This document shows positions 36,305-45,112 of a stretch of 64,000 nucleotides of DNA, in pieces; within the stretch, counting starts at the first letter, position 1, and the number at the start of each line of letters is the position of its first letter. The notes under the pieces were generated by a model that saw only the letters and a program-made list of their open reading frames with translations, searched no databases and was not told the DNA's origin. The position numbers and the translations under genes are program-made. Origin of the DNA: Candidatus Calescibacterium sp. (lineage in GTDB: Bacteria > Calescibacteriota > Calescibacteriia > Calescibacteriales > Calescibacteriaceae); contig JANXBU010000003.1 in the NCBI GenBank assembly GCA_025060505.1, forward strand, positions 124,001 through 188,000, in the 5' to 3' direction.

Positions 36305-36579
36305 GCTACTTCTTGTTTCTTTCTCTTGTAGTATTCTGCGTTCTTTTCTATAAAACTTCTCCATTTTTCGGGTAGAGATGACTCAGGAAATATAGCATTT
36401 ACGGGACATACAGGTTCGCAAGCTCCGCAGTCTATACATTCTTGCGGATCTATATAAAGTTGCTCCTCTTTTTCAAATTCTGCTTCATCCTTTTTCGGAT
36501 GAATACAATCAACAGGACATACCTCGGTACATGCTGTATCCTTTACTCCAATGCATGGTTCCGCGATTATGTAAGCCAT
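36298..36579 (-). CDS. fdxA: 7Fe ferredoxin ([3Fe-4S][4Fe-4S], Azotobacter/Thermus type)
   Basis: 93 residues. The first half CIGVKDTACTEVCPVDC and second half CIDCGACEPVCP give the cysteine spacing of seven-iron ferredoxins: C-x7-C-x3-CP for the 3Fe site and CxxCxxCxxxCP for the 4Fe site. The C-terminal helix (PEKWRSFIEKNAEYY) also matches the Thermus-like group. It carries low-potential electrons in the cytoplasm. GAAGGAGG lies 12 nt before the ATG. Monocistronic, convergent with rimI. Confidence 0.94.
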   Translation of the reverse strand: MAYIIAEPCIGVKDTACTEVCPVDCIHPKKDEAEFEKEEQLYIDPQECIDCGACEPVCPVNAIFPESSLPEKWRSFIEKNAEYYKRKKQEVAR

Positions 36580-36731
36580 CTGCTCTAATTACCTCCTTCA
36601 ATGAATTATTATTTGATATGTATTTTTATGTTTTTTTTACAGAAATTCTCTTATTTGATTTATAGTTTGCAAAAACTTTGATTTTTTGGATTGTTTTGAA
36701 TATTTTGTAAAATTTTAATTTTGCAAAATTC

Positions 36732-36737
36732 TAATCT
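36732..36737 (+). promoter_or_regulatory. -10 box, leaderless promoter of the serine hydrolase gene
   Basis: TAATCT 9 nt before GTG 36747; no ribosome site. It supports GTG as the start. Confidence 0.5.
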
Positions 36738-36746
36738 TCCTGAATT

Positions 36747-37709
36747 GTGTCTTCTCTGAAGAAAATGTTTCAAGAAGCTCTTGATATATCAAGGGAAGGA
36801 CTTGGAAAGTTCTATCCAGCTTGTGCTGTTGGTATTGGAGATTTTTATGGTCTATATGAGAAATATTTTGAGTGCGCTGATAATTCATTTTTTGATGTTG
36901 CATCTATAACAAAGCCTATTGTTGGGAGTAATTTGGTACTTAAATTAGATCTATTGAACAATGAAGTTGCTGAACTCTTACCAGAACCAAAGTTTGATTA
37001 TGACAGAAAAATGAAAATAAAAGTTGCAGATATACTGAAGCATAGCGCAGGTTTTGTTGCTCACTATCCTTTGTTTGAATCTGTTGAGAATATGGAACCG
37101 AGTTATCAAACACGTAGTATTATTATGAACGAAGCTTGGAATCTGCAACTTGGAGAAGGAAACACAATAGTGTACAGCGATATTGGCTTTATAGTTCTTA
37201 CATATTACATCGAGAACAAAGCAAAAAAGAGAGTAGATGAACTTTTTTACAGCTATATGAATTTCAGAGATATGTTTTATCTCAAAGACATATCAGATAA
37301 ATCAAAAGTTGTTCCAACATCTTATACAACAAGAGTTCATGATGAAAATTCTTACTACATGATGGGAGTTTCACTTCATGCTGGACTTTTTTCTAATATC
37401 ACAGGATTAGCAGAAGCTATAAGGTATATAATACAGAATTTCAAGGAGATGTTTTTGGAAAAGGGTATGAATGAGATACATGGAGGAGAAAGATTCTTTT
37501 TGGGTTTTGATTCATTTGTACATAATGGTAAGATACTCTTTGGACACCTTGGTTTTACAGGTTGTGGATTTTGGATTGATTTTCAGAGTGAAACTTATGC
37601 TATATTTCTTTCAAATAGAGTTTTTCCTTCAACAGGTAGAAACCCATCTCAGGCACCAGAGGGTTTTATGAAAATAAGAAAGAGAATATGGCAACTTTTG
37701 TGTGAGTAG
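36747..37709 (+). CDS. Beta-lactamase-fold serine hydrolase
   Basis: 320 residues, related to class C beta-lactamases, D-peptidases and esterases. The SxxK nucleophile motif is FDVASITKPIVGS near residue 53. The YxN-like motif appears as VYSDIGFIVL near residue 143, and HLGFTGCGFWID replaces the KTG box. No signal peptide, so it is likely cytoplasmic. Substrate unknown; an esterase or peptidase is more likely than antibiotic resistance. Confidence 0.82.
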   Translation: MSSLKKMFQEALDISREGLGKFYPACAVGIGDFYGLYEKYFECADNSFFDVASITKPIVGSNLVLKLDLLNNEVAELLPEPKFDYDRKMKIKVADILKHSAGFVAHYPLFESVENMEPSYQTRSIIMNEAWNLQLGEGNTIVYSDIGFIVLTYYIENKAKKRVDELFYSYMNFRDMFYLKDISDKSKVVPTSYTTRVHDENSYYMMGVSLHAGLFSNITGLAEAIRYIIQNFKEMFLEKGMNEIHGGERFFLGFDSFVHNGKILFGHLGFTGCGFWIDFQSETYAIFLSNRVFPSTGRNPSQAPEGFMKIRKRIWQLLCE

Positions 37710-37755
37710 AAAATCTCTTAATTTCTTCATGTGATTTTAGAGAAGCAGTTTGAGA

Positions 37756-38322
37756 TTAATTTTTTGAAATTGCTTCTTTTATTACTCTTTTTATCTCTTC
37801 AAAGGCTTTTTCAAGATTATCATTTACTATAACATAATCAAACATGTGCGCTTTGCTGATTTCATCAATAGCTCTTTGAAGTCTCTTTTCGGCATCTTTT
37901 GTATCTTTTCTCATAATTATTCTTCTTTTGAGTTCTTCTATACTTGGAGGTTTTATGAATATAAGAAAAGATTCTTTGCCAAGTTTTTCTTTTATAGATT
38001 GAGCCCCTTGTACGTCTACATCAAGCAGAAGGATCTTTTTATCTTCAGTGGCTTTTTGGATATTTGATTTTGGCGTTCCATAAAAATTTCCGTGTACCAA
38101 AGCCCATTCAAGAAATTCGTCGTTTTTTATCATATTCTCAAACTTCTCTCTTGATACGAAAAAGTAATCCTTACCTTCAATTTCGTTCTTTCTTTTTTCT
38201 CTTGTTGTAAAAGATACGGAAAACATAAGTTTATCTTTCAGATCAGCGTCAGATAATATCTTGTTTATCAGGGTTGTTTTGCCAACGCCAGATGGTCCAG
38301 ATACAACAATAGCTTTGAGCAT
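37756..38322 (-). CDS. gmk: Guanylate kinase
   Basis: Phosphorylates GMP to GDP. 188 residues. The P-loop VSGPSGVGKTTLINK lies at residue 7, the GMP-binding FSVSFTTREKRKNEIEGKDY region at about 35-54, and LLLDVDVQGAQSI near residue 100. It begins 6 bp after thrC ends and is co-transcribed with it. The usual rpoZ/gmk pairing is absent: rpoZ is at 57.7 kb. Confidence 0.96.
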   Translation of the reverse strand: MLKAIVVSGPSGVGKTTLINKILSDADLKDKLMFSVSFTTREKRKNEIEGKDYFFVSREKFENMIKNDEFLEWALVHGNFYGTPKSNIQKATEDKKILLLDVDVQGAQSIKEKLGKESFLIFIKPPSIEELKRRIIMRKDTKDAEKRLQRAIDEISKAHMFDYVIVNDNLEKAFEEIKRVIKEAISKN

Positions 38323-38328
38323 GTTTTT

Positions 38329-39504
38329 TTATGTTGATAAGAAATCAGATGAAAAATCCTGTGTCATAATTTCGTTCTTAAGACTTCTTTTTTCTTGTGA
38401 TTTTTTTACTTCTTCTTCTATGATCTTTTTTATTGAGTGGAAGTTTGGTTCAACAATTATCTCTTTTGTTTTGATGAAATCAAGTACTGCTTGTGGATCT
38501 TTCAGTCCGTTTCCTGTTAGCGTGCATACCACAACGCAATCTTTTGATAATCTTCTGTTTTTTGCAAGTTTTATCAATCCCGCAACAGATGCAGATGAAG
38601 AGAGCTCGCAAAATATACCTTCACATTGACTAAGTATTCTGTAAGATTTTATAATTTCATCATCTTCGACTGAATCAATTACTCCATCTGATTCTTCCTT
38701 TGCAAGCTTAGCTTTTTCCCAGTTTACTGGATTCCCTATTCTTATTGCTGAAGCTACAGTTTTTGGATCTTTGATAGGATGTCCTTTAACTATTGGAGAT
38801 GCTCCGGCTGCTTGAATTCCGCACATTTTGGGAAGGTTTTTTATCTTTTTGATTTCAAAGTATTCTTTGTATCCTAACCAGTATGCATATATGTTTGCTG
38901 CGTTTCCAACCGGAAGAAAGTGGTAGTCTGGGGCATATCCTAGAAAATCGCATATTTCAAACGATGCAGTTTTTTGTCCCTGGATTCTCCAAGGATTTAT
39001 GGAATTTACGATAAACAATCCAAAATCATCGGCTATTTTTTTAACTATGTTCATAGCATCGTCAAAGTTTCCTTTTATTTTTATGATTTTTGCACCATAG
39101 GCTATTGCTTGAACTAACTTCCCGAGAGTTATCCCTTTTTCTGGAACGACAACGAAGACAGGGATTCCAGCTCTTGCCCCGTATGCGGCCGCGGAGGCTG
39201 AGGTATTACCTGTTGAAGCACATATTAGTGCCTTTGAATTTATATCTCTTGCACGGGTAACTGCGACTGTCATCCCCCTGTCTTTGAATGATGCTGTTGG
39301 ATTGAGTCCCTCATACTTAAAGTATATTTTTCCGGAAAATCCAATTTCACGCAACTCTCTCTGTAAAAATACGGATTCTATAAGTGGTGTGTTGCCTTCA
39401 TGTAGGGTAATATAAGGAGCTTTAAGACTATCGGAGCCTACTTTTATAAAATCCCTATATCTTTGAATAACTCCCTTCCAAGCTAGATTATTACTATCGT
39501 CCAC
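38329..39504 (-). CDS. thrC: Threonine synthase
   Basis: PLP enzyme converting O-phosphohomoserine to threonine. 391 residues. The PLP lysine is in NPTASFKDRGMT near residue 76. The phosphate-binding STGNTSASAAAYGA and the C-terminal CTLTGNGLKDP are present; the GNGLKDP ending separates threonine synthase from threonine dehydratase. GTG start, with TATATT 9 nt upstream. An unusual GC-rich hairpin lies about 95 bp upstream. Confidence 0.94.
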   Translation of the reverse strand: MDDSNNLAWKGVIQRYRDFIKVGSDSLKAPYITLHEGNTPLIESVFLQRELREIGFSGKIYFKYEGLNPTASFKDRGMTVAVTRARDINSKALICASTGNTSASAAAYGARAGIPVFVVVPEKGITLGKLVQAIAYGAKIIKIKGNFDDAMNIVKKIADDFGLFIVNSINPWRIQGQKTASFEICDFLGYAPDYHFLPVGNAANIYAYWLGYKEYFEIKKIKNLPKMCGIQAAGASPIVKGHPIKDPKTVASAIRIGNPVNWEKAKLAKEESDGVIDSVEDDEIIKSYRILSQCEGIFCELSSSASVAGLIKLAKNRRLSKDCVVVCTLTGNGLKDPQAVLDFIKTKEIIVEPNFHSIKKIIEEEVKKSQEKRSLKNEIMTQDFSSDFLST

Positions 39505-39513
39505 GGAGTGTCA

Positions 39514-39519
39514 AATATA
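39514..39519 (-). promoter_or_regulatory. -10 box, leaderless promoter of thrC
   Basis: TATATT on the minus strand, 9 nt before GTG 39504; no ribosome site. Confidence 0.55.
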
Positions 39520-39597
39520 ATATTCCTTTACACTAAAGAAAATTTCAAATATTCCGAAAAAGTTTATATACATACACGGAAGGTCACCTTTCTTGCA

Positions 39598-39627
39598 GAA
39601 GCGGTTTGGGTTCCTGCCCACCGCTTC
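39598..39627. other. Strong GC-rich hairpin in the thrC/alcohol dehydrogenase spacer
   Basis: GAAGCGGT pairs perfectly with ACCGCTTC over 8 bp, with inner GGG/CCC pairing possible. A weaker inverted repeat (GGAAGGT/ACCTTTC type) lies about 10 bp to the left. There is no T-tract on either strand, so it is not an intrinsic terminator. It could be part of a thrC leader if a more distal promoter exists, a small RNA, or a protein-binding site. No known riboswitch class was matched. Confidence 0.45.
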
Positions 39628-39730
39628 AAAATCTACAAAAATATAGAAAAATATTCAAAGCTACGAAAAAAGATTCAGGTTCATAATTTTTGAGATTCTA
39701 GTTGTATTTTTCTTGTTGATTTACTTGAAT

Positions 39731-40675
39731 TTACATAACTATTCCTATTTTACCGTCTTTTGTATTCATACTTTCTATTGCTTTGTGTATTTCTTCAAGT
39801 TTGAACTTCCGCCAGACTTTGACTTTTAGTTTTCTAGCGATTGAAATAAGTTCAATCATCTCTTTGCGAGACCCACCTGTTGCACCTAAAATACTAAGCT
39901 CTTTTGAATAAAGTTCAAAAATGTCGAAAGAAACCGTTCTTCCTGTAAGAACTCCAAAGGTTATGAATCTTCCTCCTTTTTTTAGAAGTTTTATAGAATG
40001 TTCAAAGGTTTTCTCTCCAAGTGGATCTACGACCACATCAAAGTATCCTTTAAATCTGCTGATTTGCTCAAATGGAATTAGCTCATCTGCACCGAGTTCT
40101 TTGAGCCAATCTGCTTTTCTTCTGGAAAATGCAAAGACCTCTGCACCTTTGAGTTTTGCTATTTGAACAGAGAACATACCTGTGTTTCCTGTTGCACCAA
40201 TCACAGCAACTCTGCTACCGAGATTTACATTTTTCAGAGCGTGATACGCAGTCAGAGCTCCAACAGGTAAGCTTGATGCAAGCTCTTGAGAAATATCTGA
40301 GTCAATTTGGAAAATATTTTTCTCCGGAACCAAACAGAATTCGCAAAATCCACCGTTAGTTGAGACTCCGAATATCTCCCCGGTACACAACATTTCTCTT
40401 TCAGAAAAACAGTGTTCGCAATTACCGCAGAAGAGGCGAGGATAAACTATAACTCTTTTGCCTTTATGAGTTCCTTCAATAACTTCTCCGTATATTTCAA
40501 CTCCGGGTATGTGTGGAATTGGTTTTACATCTCTTTTCCCCATTATGGTGAATATATCTATTGGATTTAGTGTAGCTTCTATTACTCTTACAATGGAGAA
40601 TCCTTCTTTTGGTCTGGGTTCTTCAATATTTACTACTTCAATTTTGCCGAAGTTCTCAAAAACTACCGACTTCAT
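39731..40675 (-). CDS. Zinc-type (MDR) alcohol dehydrogenase family protein
   Basis: 314 residues, medium-chain dehydrogenase/reductase. The N-terminal GroES-like domain carries the structural-zinc cluster CGNCEHCFSEREMLC near residue 85. The Rossmann segment VAVIGATGNTGMFSVQ lies near residue 158. The usual catalytic zinc Cys near residue 38 is not evident (LNPIDIFTIMGKRD), and the GATGNTG nucleotide motif fits quinone-oxidoreductase-type members better. NADPH-dependent reductase activity is therefore as likely as alcohol oxidation. Leaderless start. Monocistronic. Confidence 0.85.
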   Translation of the reverse strand: MKSVVFENFGKIEVVNIEEPRPKEGFSIVRVIEATLNPIDIFTIMGKRDVKPIPHIPGVEIYGEVIEGTHKGKRVIVYPRLFCGNCEHCFSEREMLCTGEIFGVSTNGGFCEFCLVPEKNIFQIDSDISQELASSLPVGALTAYHALKNVNLGSRVAVIGATGNTGMFSVQIAKLKGAEVFAFSRRKADWLKELGADELIPFEQISRFKGYFDVVVDPLGEKTFEHSIKLLKKGGRFITFGVLTGRTVSFDIFELYSKELSILGATGGSRKEMIELISIARKLKVKVWRKFKLEEIHKAIESMNTKDGKIGIVM

Positions 40676-40683
40676 AGTAAGAA

Positions 40684-40689
40684 ATTTTA
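40684..40689 (-). promoter_or_regulatory. -10 box, leaderless promoter of the MDR dehydrogenase gene
   Basis: TAAAAT on the minus strand, 8 nt before ATG 40675; no ribosome site. Confidence 0.6.
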
Positions 40690-40821
40690 TTCATTATGAT
40701 TGTTTTGGGCTCGTTAGTGTAAGTATGTGTCATTTTTTGGAAGAAATTGCAACTTTGGTCATAACAAAAAATTTAAGATACATAACTGATTGTAATCGGC
40801 GAATGCTTTGAGACAAAGTAG

Positions 40822-41619
40822 CTACAAAGAAGATATACTTGGCTGAGATATTCTTCCTTGTAATTTGAATTTCTGCGCTGGTAGGTTTATTATCTTCGTT
40901 TTTACATCCAAGACTAAATCTAATTCTGAGTTCATAAGTTCTTTTTTGAGATTAATTTTCCCCGTTATTGTACCTTCTATATCTCCTCCTTTGCTTTGGA
41001 ATTTTATTATACGCAGAACTCCGGATTCGATATTTCCTATGAATTCTGTTTCACCTAAGGTTATTTCACCTTCAAATAATTGCCATCCGCTTATTTCAAA
41101 GGTCAGCTTATTTGAGAAAATCTCTATTTTACCGAATGATTTTTCTATTTCTGAAATTTGGTCTAGATCTATGTTCAAGAAAACTTCTCCTTTGCCTCTG
41201 AATTTATCAAGAGGTATTTCATATAGCTCTATTTTTCCTTTTATATTTATTGAGTCTATGTTGAAGTTTTGCTCCTTTTTGATTAGGCTGAGCCAAGTTT
41301 TCAGATCAGTTCCAGATGATACTGCAGAAATTTTTAGGTCAGCTTTCCCGAAGGGAAATGTGAATGGAAGAAGTAATGAGGGATATAATTGCACATATGA
41401 GAATTTTGCTGTTTTGTTATCTGTAATTTTAAGATCTACGCCGGAGAAATAAAGTCCGAATGGAAAAATCAGATCTATTTTATCAATCCTGACTATATCT
41501 TGGTTTACATTTATGAGTTTCTTTACGAGATCTGATGGAAAGAAGAAATATATTCCGGCAAATACTCCAAGAAAAAAAAGGGAGACATAGAAAAGAATTT
41601 TTTTGAATTTTTTGAGCAT
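40822..41619 (-). CDS. GspN-type (type II secretion/AsmA-like) protein
   Basis: 265 residues with a single N-terminal transmembrane helix (about 7-27) and a periplasmic beta-rich domain. The FPFGLYFSGVDLKI and LLPFTFPFGKADLKI segments, with repeated short amphipathic strands later (GDIEGTITGKINLKKEL), match GspN/PilN-like and AsmA-like proteins. GspN is an accessory inner-membrane component in some type II secretion systems. No other gsp gene is in the window, so assignment to secretion is by similarity only. It is divergent from the dciA-like gene. Confidence 0.6.
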   Translation of the reverse strand: MLKKFKKILFYVSLFFLGVFAGIYFFFPSDLVKKLINVNQDIVRIDKIDLIFPFGLYFSGVDLKITDNKTAKFSYVQLYPSLLLPFTFPFGKADLKISAVSSGTDLKTWLSLIKKEQNFNIDSINIKGKIELYEIPLDKFRGKGEVFLNIDLDQISEIEKSFGKIEIFSNKLTFEISGWQLFEGEITLGETEFIGNIESGVLRIIKFQSKGGDIEGTITGKINLKKELMNSELDLVLDVKTKIINLPAQKFKLQGRISQPSISSL

Positions 41620-41742
41620 CTCTAATTTCTTATCAAGTTTAATTTCCTGTCAGTATATTACAATAAGTTTAATTTTCTGGTTCAATCAGAGCCAAAAATG
41701 CAGGGCAATTCTTTAAAATTGCAAAAGCTTCAAAATGATATA

Positions 41743-41748
41743 TAAAAT
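41743..41748 (+). promoter_or_regulatory. -10 box, leaderless promoter of the dciA-like gene
   Basis: TAAAAT (within TATAAAAT) 9 nt before ATG 41758. Confidence 0.58.
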
Positions 41749-41757
41749 TTAAAAAAG

Positions 41758-42084
41758 ATGTCAAAAAAGATAGAAGATATATCTTCATCTGTTTCATTTG
41801 TTCTTAAAGAATATGATAGGGATATATGGGCTTGTGTTGAGATTATGAAAAATTGGAGGATGATAGGAGGAAAGACTAAGCCGAAGAGTTTGACTCTGAA
41901 AAACGGAGTTTTGAGAATAAGCACTTATGACTCTGCTTTGAGAAATTTTATAAGTATCAGTGAGCAGAAGATAATTCACAAAATAAACAAAGAAATTCTG
42001 AAAGAAGATATTGTAAAGAAGTTAGAGGTTTTTGGAGTTCAGGTTCCAATATACAAAAGATTTTCTACGAAGCTGAATAAATAA
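41758..42084 (+). CDS. DUF721/DciA-like protein
   Basis: 108 residues. The pattern of a Trp and Gly (WRMIGGKTKPKSLTL), then GVLRISTYDSALRNFI and a helix IIHKINKEI, is the DUF721 layout (W-x-x-vG, kP-x-x-l-x-dGvL-x-v-x-v-x-s-x-A-w, il-x-x-lN). DciA proteins of this family load or assist the replicative helicase in most bacteria that lack DnaC. The protein is shorter than many DciA members. It lies upstream of the GldG-like/DUF4340 pair but has no obvious link to them. Confidence 0.6.
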   Translation: MSKKIEDISSSVSFVLKEYDRDIWACVEIMKNWRMIGGKTKPKSLTLKNGVLRISTYDSALRNFISISEQKIIHKINKEILKEDIVKKLEVFGVQVPIYKRFSTKLNK

Positions 42085-42189
42085 CTAGATGCAAATAATT
42101 TGAAAAATATATAATCTGAACTATATAAATTATTTGGTAGTTATTATATTTTTTTAATACTGAGGTTATTACACAAATAAATTAGGATT

Positions 42190-43617
42190 ATGAAAATAAC
42201 ATTGAGAACGTTTTCATTTTGGACAAACTTTCTTGTTTCAACGGCTGTGTTGGTAGGAATATTGGTTATAGTGAACCTGGTTTCTTACAGATACTATTAT
42301 ATAAGAGATCTTACAGAGGAGAAGGTCTATTCCCTTTCGGAGCAGACGAAAAACATTTTGAAGGAGCTTGAGAAAAAAGTCAAGGAGGAAGGGAAGGAAT
42401 TCAAAGTTCTTGCTTTTATGAGGGAGGATAGTCCGGAGACAAAAAAGTTTCAAGATATAATGCAGATTTACAAATATGAATCTCCTGCTTTCAAGTGGGA
42501 GATAGTTGATCCGGAAAAGAAACCACAGATTGCTGCTAATTACGATATAAGAGAACTTGGAACTTTCGTTTTTCAGTTGGGAGAAAGAAAATTGAAAGTA
42601 AGCCTTGATTTTGATGATCCTACGAAAACTCCGGAATCAGAGATTACAAATTCAATTTTGAAGCTTGTTAGAGTTGATGAACCGCAGGTTTGTTTTGTTG
42701 AAGGACATGGAGAGAAGGATCCAAACGATACCGGCCAACTTGGGCTCTCTGAGTTAGCATTAGCTCTGAAAGATGAAGGTTTCAGAACAATAAAGATAAG
42801 GGCTTGGGAAGAAGGAGCTTTGCAGCAGTGCAATGTTTTGTTTGTAGCAGGTCCGGTTGTAGGTTTTTCTGACGCGGAGATTAAAGCTATATCAGAATAT
42901 TTACTTCTGGGTGGCAGAGCTGTGTTTCTATCTGATCCGGATTCAAAAGATAATATACAAAGTATTCTTGAACCTTGGGGTATAGGTCTTGATAATGTTA
43001 TAATAGTTGATCCAAATTCTCGAGCTCTGGGAGTTTCGCCTGCGATGCCGATTGTTATTCAGTATGATGAAACTCATCCTATAACTCGTGGTTTCAAAAT
43101 TGGGGTTATAACAAGACTAACTCGCAGAGTTTTCATAAAGGGTAGAGTTCAGGGGATTGATGCAACAGAAATCGCAAGGACTTCTGAATCCTCATGGGCG
43201 GAGAATGACTGGGCATCTGGAACTGTTTCTTTTGAGATGGGAAAAGATATAAGAGGTCCAGTTCCGGTTGCAGTCGCTGTTTCCGGTATTCCGGGAACCG
43301 CTGGTGGCGAAGTTGTATATGGTACTATGCAAAACCCAGCAACTACGCAAGCGAGAATCGTTGTAATTGGAGATTCAGATCTTGTGGCAAATGGATTTAT
43401 ATCATTGCTTGGGAACAAAAACTTTATTCTTAATGTTGTAAACTGGGTTGCAGAAAGGGGAGAACTTATAGCTATAAGACCAAAAGAAAGGAAAAGAAGA
43501 ACCCTGGTTCTTACGCCAAGTCAAATAGGCACGATAAGAAATATATTTTTATTTGGCATACCTATTTTCTTCATAGCACTTTCTGCTTTAACCTATCTGA
43601 GAAAGAGAAGATTGTGA
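42190..43617 (+). CDS. GldG-like ABC-transport auxiliary membrane protein
   Basis: 475 residues. An N-terminal transmembrane helix (about 12-35) precedes a large periplasmic domain starting RDLTEEKVYSLSEQTKNIL, the hallmark of GldG/ABC_transp_aux proteins. VCFVEGHGEKD and an ALKDEGFRTIKI stretch match the glutamine-amidotransferase-like fold. A second transmembrane helix (about 450-470) and RKRRL close the protein. GldG normally works with the GldA ATPase and GldF permease, encoded just upstream, but these are absent here. TAAATT lies 6 nt before the ATG. It is followed 9 bp later by a DUF4340 gene, the usual partner. Confidence 0.8.
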   Translation: MKITLRTFSFWTNFLVSTAVLVGILVIVNLVSYRYYYIRDLTEEKVYSLSEQTKNILKELEKKVKEEGKEFKVLAFMREDSPETKKFQDIMQIYKYESPAFKWEIVDPEKKPQIAANYDIRELGTFVFQLGERKLKVSLDFDDPTKTPESEITNSILKLVRVDEPQVCFVEGHGEKDPNDTGQLGLSELALALKDEGFRTIKIRAWEEGALQQCNVLFVAGPVVGFSDAEIKAISEYLLLGGRAVFLSDPDSKDNIQSILEPWGIGLDNVIIVDPNSRALGVSPAMPIVIQYDETHPITRGFKIGVITRLTRRVFIKGRVQGIDATEIARTSESSWAENDWASGTVSFEMGKDIRGPVPVAVAVSGIPGTAGGEVVYGTMQNPATTQARIVVIGDSDLVANGFISLLGNKNFILNVVNWVAERGELIAIRPKERKRRTLVLTPSQIGTIRNIFLFGIPIFFIALSALTYLRKRRL

Positions 43618-43626
43618 TTTTTCGCT

Positions 43627-45012
43627 ATGAGGATTTTTAAACAAACTTTGATTTTACTTGTTATTTTTGCCGGAGTTTTAGGATTTTATTTCTTGTATCT
43701 CAAACCTTCGGAAGAAAAGAAGAAGAAAGAGCAGGAAGCAGAAAAAAAACTGATAAACATTGAACAAGAAAAAATTCAGGAGATATGGATAACAAAGCAG
43801 AACGGAGAAAAAATTGGCTTTCGTAGAGAAGGTAAATCGCGCTGGAATATCATCTTCCCAATCGTTGCAGATGCAGATAGATTTGCTGTCAACCCAATAG
43901 CTTCAAGGTTCTCTTCTGTTGATATAGATAGGCTTATAGATGATACTGGTAATTTCTCTCCATACGGACTTGACAATCCACGGTTCATTGTGGAAATAAA
44001 AACTCAGGATCAAGTATTTACGCTCAACATAGGAAATAAGTCGCAGGTAGGTTACAATGTTTATGCATACCTTCAGGGAGACAAAAAAGTTTATCTTGTG
44101 AGCGCAGCTCTTGAGTCGGTAATAGATAAAACTCTATATGACTTCAGAGAAAAAAGACCAATGGACTTTATAGTATCTGATGTGAAAAAATTTACAGTCG
44201 TTCAGGGTGATAAAGAATTCCTGTTTGAAAAAGAGGAAGAAGGTTCAGAATGGAAGATACTATTTCCTGGCATGACAACATTTGTTGAAGGAGATGAATC
44301 CAAGATAAGAGATTTGCTATATAAGATAAGTGGTATTAAGGTCAAGGAATTCGTTTCAGATCTTACAGAACCCGTAAACAGTTATGGTCTTGATTCTCCG
44401 GATACAAAAGTAAGTGTATTTACAAAGGGAGAAGATGGGTATGATGAATTTTCTGTTATTTTGAAGTTCACCAAAGATTCGATTTATGGAAAGAGACCAG
44501 ATAAACCCAACATATTTTCTGTTGATGTGGATAGATCTTTGCAGGAACAGATTCTGGCGGAGAATTTCAGAAACAGACAAGTTATAAAATATTACGTTTG
44601 GCGTGTCAAAGAGATCTCAGTTGAAACTACACATGGATCTAGAATAATTCAGCGGGATCAAGTTGATACTGAAAAATGGTACCTTGTTGAAGGAAATACA
44701 AAGAAAACTCTTGAAACCTCAAAGGTTAAAGATGTATTGAGAAAACTTTCAGAGATGTCTGTTTTGAAGTTTGTTGGAGACAGTGTTGATGTATCTGAGT
44801 TTATAAAAGATCCGAAAGCGAGAATTAGAATAGATGTGGAAGGCAAGGCTGAACCATATTATCTGATTGTTGGAGATAGAAGGTCGGTGGATGGAGTTTC
44901 TGGAATATTGGCAGGCCTTATGGATAAAAAATCCGTATACATTTTTCCAGACCAATTAACATCAATCATAAACGAGATACAAAATCTACAACCAGTTCAG
45001 CAGCAACAATAG
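43627..45012 (+). CDS. DUF4340 domain protein
   Basis: 461 residues. An N-terminal transmembrane helix (about 6-24) and a charged segment are followed by repeated DUF4340 units: WITKQNGEKIGFRREGKSRW, NFSPYGLDNPRFIVEI, PVNSYGLDSPDTKVSV. The YGLD-x-P element occurs twice. It probably lies on the outer face of the inner membrane and acts with the GldG-like protein 9 bp upstream. The exact function of this pair outside gliding bacteria is not established. Confidence 0.82.
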   Translation: MRIFKQTLILLVIFAGVLGFYFLYLKPSEEKKKKEQEAEKKLINIEQEKIQEIWITKQNGEKIGFRREGKSRWNIIFPIVADADRFAVNPIASRFSSVDIDRLIDDTGNFSPYGLDNPRFIVEIKTQDQVFTLNIGNKSQVGYNVYAYLQGDKKVYLVSAALESVIDKTLYDFREKRPMDFIVSDVKKFTVVQGDKEFLFEKEEEGSEWKILFPGMTTFVEGDESKIRDLLYKISGIKVKEFVSDLTEPVNSYGLDSPDTKVSVFTKGEDGYDEFSVILKFTKDSIYGKRPDKPNIFSVDVDRSLQEQILAENFRNRQVIKYYVWRVKEISVETTHGSRIIQRDQVDTEKWYLVEGNTKKTLETSKVKDVLRKLSEMSVLKFVGDSVDVSEFIKDPKARIRIDVEGKAEPYYLIVGDRRSVDGVSGILAGLMDKKSVYIFPDQLTSIINEIQNLQPVQQQQ

Positions 45013-45022
45013 GGACTGAACA

Positions 45023-45058
45023 GACGAAAAATTGTCTCAGGACGAAAAATTATCTTGA
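45023..45058. repeat. 18-bp tandem duplication after the DUF4340 gene
   Basis: GACGAAAAATTGTCTCAG is followed directly by GACGAAAAATTATCTTGA, 11 bp after the DUF4340 stop. Confidence 0.6.
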
Positions 45059-45112
45059 CAGCTATAAATGAAGATGATGATAGAGAAAATTTTGGTGGTT
45101 TGTATGAACTAA

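Noticed and set aside
39508-39693. 61-codon open frame over the hairpin upstream of thrC
   Set aside because: No start signals, and the strong stem lies in its middle; more likely a noncoding element or site.
42190-45012. Gliding-motility operon
   Set aside because: Only the GldG-like and DUF4340 genes are present; the ATPase, permease and other gliding genes are absent, so gliding cannot be claimed.
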